Below, in pieces: positions 6,265 to 8,983 of a DNA stretch of 8,983 bases. This stretch comes from Bacteroidales bacterium (GTDB lineage Bacteria > Bacteroidota > Bacteroidia > Bacteroidales > JAADGE01): NCBI GenBank assembly GCA_029932445.1, contig JAOZQB010000125.1, forward strand, positions 1 to 8,983, read 5' to 3'. Each line of letters begins with the position of its first letter. Positions within the stretch are counted from its first letter, which is position 1. A model generated the notes under the pieces. The model saw nothing but the letters and a program-made list of their open reading frames with translations, ran no database searches and was not told where the DNA came from. The translations under genes were made by a program, and so were the position numbers.

Positions 6265-6975
6265 ATGAATAAATATTTTAAAATTCTGATTTTGATAAGT
6301 GTAATTGCTTCAATTATTTTAATACTTCTGTTCACATTTAATAATAAGGAAAAAGTAAAAAATGATACTGAATCGGTAAAATCAAAAACAGAAATTGTCA
6401 TCAAAAAGAACGATGAAATAAAAACACAAGAAATTAAACAAAAAGACACAACATCAAAAAGAACACTCGATTTAAAACCCCGATCTCAAAATAATAATAA
6501 GGAACTTACAAAATATATTAATCAGGAAATCGGAATTTCTTTTGAATATCCTTCGTATTGGCATAAAAGCGAATTTAAATCTGTTGACTTAAAAGGAAAT
6601 GTAAATTCTGTTGAAATCCGTTTAAACGATTCAATTTTACATAGTAGTCTTTCCGTAAAATTTCATCCGAACCCTTCTGGAGAAAAACTTTATCGATATA
6701 ATTTATCCCGATATGAACTGTCAAAAGGCAATTTCAAATCTGACAAAAAAGAAATATCAATAGACGATAATAAAGGAATATTCGGGATATCCCTGAGAGA
6801 AACAGACGGAAAAGGACACAAATTAGACCCTCCGGAAAAATTAACGGTTATTTATTTGCTTTGTGAAGATCTTAACGGAGAAATAGAATTAAACTTCAGA
6901 AATAACAGTAATAATCAAAAATCAACTGATGATTTTAACGAAATTTTAAAAAACTTTAAAATATTAAAGAAATAA
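6265..6975 (+). CDS. Membrane-anchored periplasmic protein with PsbP/Mog1-like domain, function unknown
   Basis: This 236-residue protein has one N-terminal hydrophobic segment (about 6-25, FKILILISVIASIILILLF) with no clear cleavage site, so it is probably an inner-membrane anchor. A hydrophilic Lys/Glu/Asp/Thr-rich linker (26-80) leads to a globular domain (81-236). The domain opens with YINQEIGISFEYPSYW and closes with DDFNEILKNFKILK. This pairing of a 'fxyPxxW' start and an 'Fxxil.sfk' end is typical of PsbP/Mog1-like alpha-beta domains. Bacterial members are mostly small exported proteins of unknown function, so the fold assignment is moderate and no reaction can be inferred. The single Cys200 lies in the domain, not in a lipobox. 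The gene is 21 nt upstream of the GH25 muramidase gene, with no terminator or promoter box between them, so the two are probably co-transcribed from the promoter at 6210-6217. Confidence 0.78.
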   Translation: MNKYFKILILISVIASIILILLFTFNNKEKVKNDTESVKSKTEIVIKKNDEIKTQEIKQKDTTSKRTLDLKPRSQNNNKELTKYINQEIGISFEYPSYWHKSEFKSVDLKGNVNSVEIRLNDSILHSSLSVKFHPNPSGEKLYRYNLSRYELSKGNFKSDKKEISIDDNKGIFGISLRETDGKGHKLDPPEKLTVIYLLCEDLNGEIELNFRNNSNNQKSTDDFNEILKNFKILKK

Positions 6976-6996
6976 TTTAATAAAATATCAAATAAT

Positions 6997-8727
6997 ATGA
7001 AGAAAAATATACTTTTTTTATTTATCCTGATTTCCTCAATCTACTCTTTCGGACAAACAATTGTCGGAATAGATATTTCTCATTATCAAGGAACAATTGA
7101 TTGGGATTTGGTTTATGCAGACGGGAAAACATTTGCCTGGGCAAAAGCAACCCAAGGAACTTCTTTTGTTGATGATAAATATGTATCTAATGCAACAAAC
7201 GGAACAGCTGCAGGTGTTATAATGGGTGCTTACCATTTCGCAGAACCTCTTAATTACTCTGCAACAGATGAAGCTGCTCATTTTTTAAGTATAGCGTCAC
7301 CGTATATCGGTCCCGGATTTTTACCTCCCGTATTGGATTTGGAAGGTAATGGTCCTATAGGCGGTATGACCTCTGCAGAACTGACTGCCTGGACACAAGA
7401 ATGGATGGATTATGTTGAGAATCAGACAGGAATAAGGCCTATGTTATATACAAGTCCTCGTTATACTAATTATCTTGAAAGTTCTTTAAATACTTACGGA
7501 TTATGGATTGCAGATCCTGACGGCAGCATTATACCTCCTAATGATATCGGAAATTGGACAGATTGGGCTTTCAAACAATATTCTTGGACAGGATCAGTTT
7601 CAGGAATCAACGGTGATGTTGATTTAGACTACTTTAACGGAACAATTGATGATTTTAATAATTTAATAGGCGGCGGAAGTACTCCTCCGGCAAATGACAG
7701 TTGTATTAATGCTTTTATGATATTAAGCCAAGAAGACTGTTCATATTCATACGGCACCGTAAATAATGCAACAACAGACAGTAATGTCGGAATTGCATCT
7801 TGTGACGGCTTTTCGGGAACACCGACTGCTGCGGGTGTATTTTTTAAATTTACGGCTTTGACAGATTCTGTTCAAATTGAAATAGATCCTTTAAATGACT
7901 TGGATGCCGTTGTTTCTTTATATGAAGGAACTGATTGTAACAATTTAACTGAAATAGCGTGTTCCGACAACGGCGGAGGTGCCGGACAACCGGAATTTTT
8001 GAATCCGAATAATCTTACTGTCGGACAAACTTATTGGATAAGAATATATGACTACGGAAGTGAAGCCCCTACAAACGGTAATTTTCAAATATGTGTTACA
8101 CATGCAAATCCGGAAGATATAACATTAAGCAATGTAACTGTATCACCACTGACTGTCGGCGACGGCGGCACCGTAAATATTTCCTTAAATCAAAATTACA
8201 GCGGTATTTCAACATCTCTTCCCAATGTTAATGTTCGTTATTTCCTTTCAACAGATTGTGTTGTAGGTTCAGATTCATATCTCGGACAAGACAATTCAAC
8301 AATTAACGCAAATAATACAACAGAAACAGAAACAGCAAGCCTGACTATTCCGAGCGGAACAACTCCCGGAACGTATTATATTTTGTTTGTTGCAGATTAT
8401 ACAAATGTTGTGGATGAAATAAATGAAGATAATAATACTGAATGTGTTCAAATTACCGTAACATCTTCTGTTGATATTCAATCTCTGTCTTTTAAAGAAA
8501 AAATTAAAGTTTATCCGAATCCGGTAAATAATATATTAAATTATAAGACTGATAATTCAGTACATATTAAACAAATAATTATTACAAATCAATTAGGGCA
8601 AATTGTTAAATCAACAAAAATTCTTAATAATAAAATTGATGTCTCAAGTTTAACTGCCGGCATCTATTTTGTTAAATTTTCGGATTTTGATAACAATGAA
8701 ACTGTTTTTAAGATTATAAAATACTAA
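6997..8727 (+). CDS. T9SS-secreted multidomain GH25 muramidase (lysozyme)
   Basis: This 576-residue enzyme should cleave the MurNAc-GlcNAc beta-1,4 bond of peptidoglycan outside the cell. Signal peptide: 1-20 (..SIYSFGQ|T). GH25 domain: about 21-216. It has Asp26 in GIDISHYQG, FAWAKATQG, MGAYHFAEP, catalytic Asp114 and Glu116 in PVLDLEGN, MLYTSPRYTNYL, LWIADPDG, FKQYSWTG and the closing DVDLDYFNG. These match the Asp/Asp/Glu active-site pattern of the family. After a GGGSTPP linker, residues 233-369 form a PPC-like beta-sandwich with six Cys (236, 248, 269, 314, 322, 366). A CARDB-like domain follows at about 372-490 (VDEINEDNNTECVQITV). The T9SS type A sorting domain is about 499-576: IKVYPNPVNNIL, then QLGQIVK, LTAGIYFVKF and IIKY at the end. 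It would pass the Sec system, then the T9SS, and be released or attached to the surface. It is the second gene of a probable two-gene unit and is followed by a terminator. Confidence 0.93.
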   Translation: MKKNILFLFILISSIYSFGQTIVGIDISHYQGTIDWDLVYADGKTFAWAKATQGTSFVDDKYVSNATNGTAAGVIMGAYHFAEPLNYSATDEAAHFLSIASPYIGPGFLPPVLDLEGNGPIGGMTSAELTAWTQEWMDYVENQTGIRPMLYTSPRYTNYLESSLNTYGLWIADPDGSIIPPNDIGNWTDWAFKQYSWTGSVSGINGDVDLDYFNGTIDDFNNLIGGGSTPPANDSCINAFMILSQEDCSYSYGTVNNATTDSNVGIASCDGFSGTPTAAGVFFKFTALTDSVQIEIDPLNDLDAVVSLYEGTDCNNLTEIACSDNGGGAGQPEFLNPNNLTVGQTYWIRIYDYGSEAPTNGNFQICVTHANPEDITLSNVTVSPLTVGDGGTVNISLNQNYSGISTSLPNVNVRYFLSTDCVVGSDSYLGQDNSTINANNTTETETASLTIPSGTTPGTYYILFVADYTNVVDEINEDNNTECVQITVTSSVDIQSLSFKEKIKVYPNPVNNILNYKTDNSVHIKQIIITNQLGQIVKSTKILNNKIDVSSLTAGIYFVKFSDFDNNETVFKIIKY

Positions 8728-8753
8728 AAGCAGGAATAATTTAAAATAAAAAT

Positions 8754-8798
8754 ATCCAAGCCCTTTAAAGCATGTTTAAACAACTGCAGGGCTTGGAT
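8754..8798. terminator. Strong hairpin terminator, probably bidirectional
   Basis: ATCCAAGCCCT (8754-8764) pairs perfectly with AGGGCTTGGAT (8788-8798), 26 bases after the muramidase stop. The 23-nt loop can extend the stem through TTAAA (8765-8769) with TTTAA (8775-8779). On the plus strand the hairpin is followed by TTTATTATTT. On the minus strand it is followed by ATTTTTATTTT, which is at least as good. It therefore ends the 6265-8727 unit and could also stop transcription arriving from the right. Confidence 0.8.
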
Positions 8799-8871
8799 TT
8801 ATTATTTAAGAAGTTTTATACCGGTACGCGGAGCAAAATATAATCAACATCTTCCGAATTTCATTGCATTC

Positions 8872-8893
8872 ATACAAATAAATTTATTTGTAT
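8872..8893. repeat. 22-bp perfect AT-rich palindrome
   Basis: The half-site ATACAAATAAA (8872-8882) is followed without a gap by its exact reverse complement (8883-8893). A run of T (8893-8897) follows on the plus strand. It could be a second, weaker terminator or an operator dyad for a gene to the right of the window. It lies about 85 bp upstream of an ATG at 8977 that is cut off after two codons. Confidence 0.5.
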
Positions 8894-8983
8894 TTTTAAT
8901 CTTTGAGATTTATTTAGGACAATACCGATTTTAAATTAAAAAACACTAATTTAGAAGTTAAATAAAAAATCAAAGAATGAATA

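Noticed and set aside
8740..8932. Plus-strand open stretch of about 64 codons after the muramidase gene
   Set aside because: It has no ATG, GTG or TTG start, and it runs through the terminator hairpin and the 22-bp palindrome.
8977..8983. ATGAATA at the extreme right end as the start of another gene
   Set aside because: Only two codons are visible and no exact TAnnTTTG box lies at a suitable distance, so it cannot be supported from this window.

Overview
The window looks like a chromosomal segment of a low-GC member of the Bacteroidota. It encodes a GldH-family lipoprotein and a secreted enzyme with a type IX secretion (T9SS) C-terminal sorting domain. Its signal peptides end in Gln-type cleavage sites (FGQ|T, NSQ|S, PAQ|K). 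Starts lack Shine-Dalgarno sequences, and two upstream regions carry TAnnTTTG-type -7 boxes, as is usual in this phylum. Genus or family cannot be fixed from this sequence. I see no rRNA, tRNA, CRISPR array, integrase or intact transposase.

Layout. Positions 1-87 may hold the last codons of a plus-strand membrane protein, at low confidence. A 17-bp perfect hairpin at 113-159 resembles a dispersed palindromic repeat and separates that end from a large minus-strand gene (195-3452). This gene encodes an exported tricorn-like S41 peptidase with beta-propeller repeats, a PDZ domain and an apparently complete catalytic set. A 303-bp divergent intergenic region with a good promoter leads into a plus-strand rhomboid protease (3756-4322). 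A Bacteroidota-type exported protein with a possible C-terminal beta-barrel (4360-5403) follows closely. That gene converges on, and overlaps by 4 bp, the minus-strand gldH-family lipoprotein gene (5400-5882).

The 382-bp region between gldH and the next plus-strand gene holds a structured, relatively GC-rich element. This element encodes a 34-codon minus-strand mini-ORF (5905-6009). An A/T-tract promoter (around 6190-6217) follows and probably drives a two-gene unit. The first gene encodes a membrane-anchored protein with a PsbP/Mog1-like domain (6265-6975). The second, 21 nt later, encodes a four-module GH25 muramidase exported by the T9SS (6997-8727). A strong bidirectional hairpin terminator (8754-8798) closes the unit. 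The last 185 bases are mostly AT-rich and carry a 22-bp perfect palindrome.

How the genes relate. Nearly every product acts in the envelope or outside the cell: an exported peptidase, an intramembrane protease, a possible outer-membrane protein, a GldH lipoprotein and a secreted muramidase. The best candidate for unrecognised biology is the 6265-8727 pair, a secreted muramidase with a co-transcribed membrane-anchored periplasmic partner. A role as inhibitor, immunity or accessory protein is inference only. No defence system or other elaborate new system is evident.
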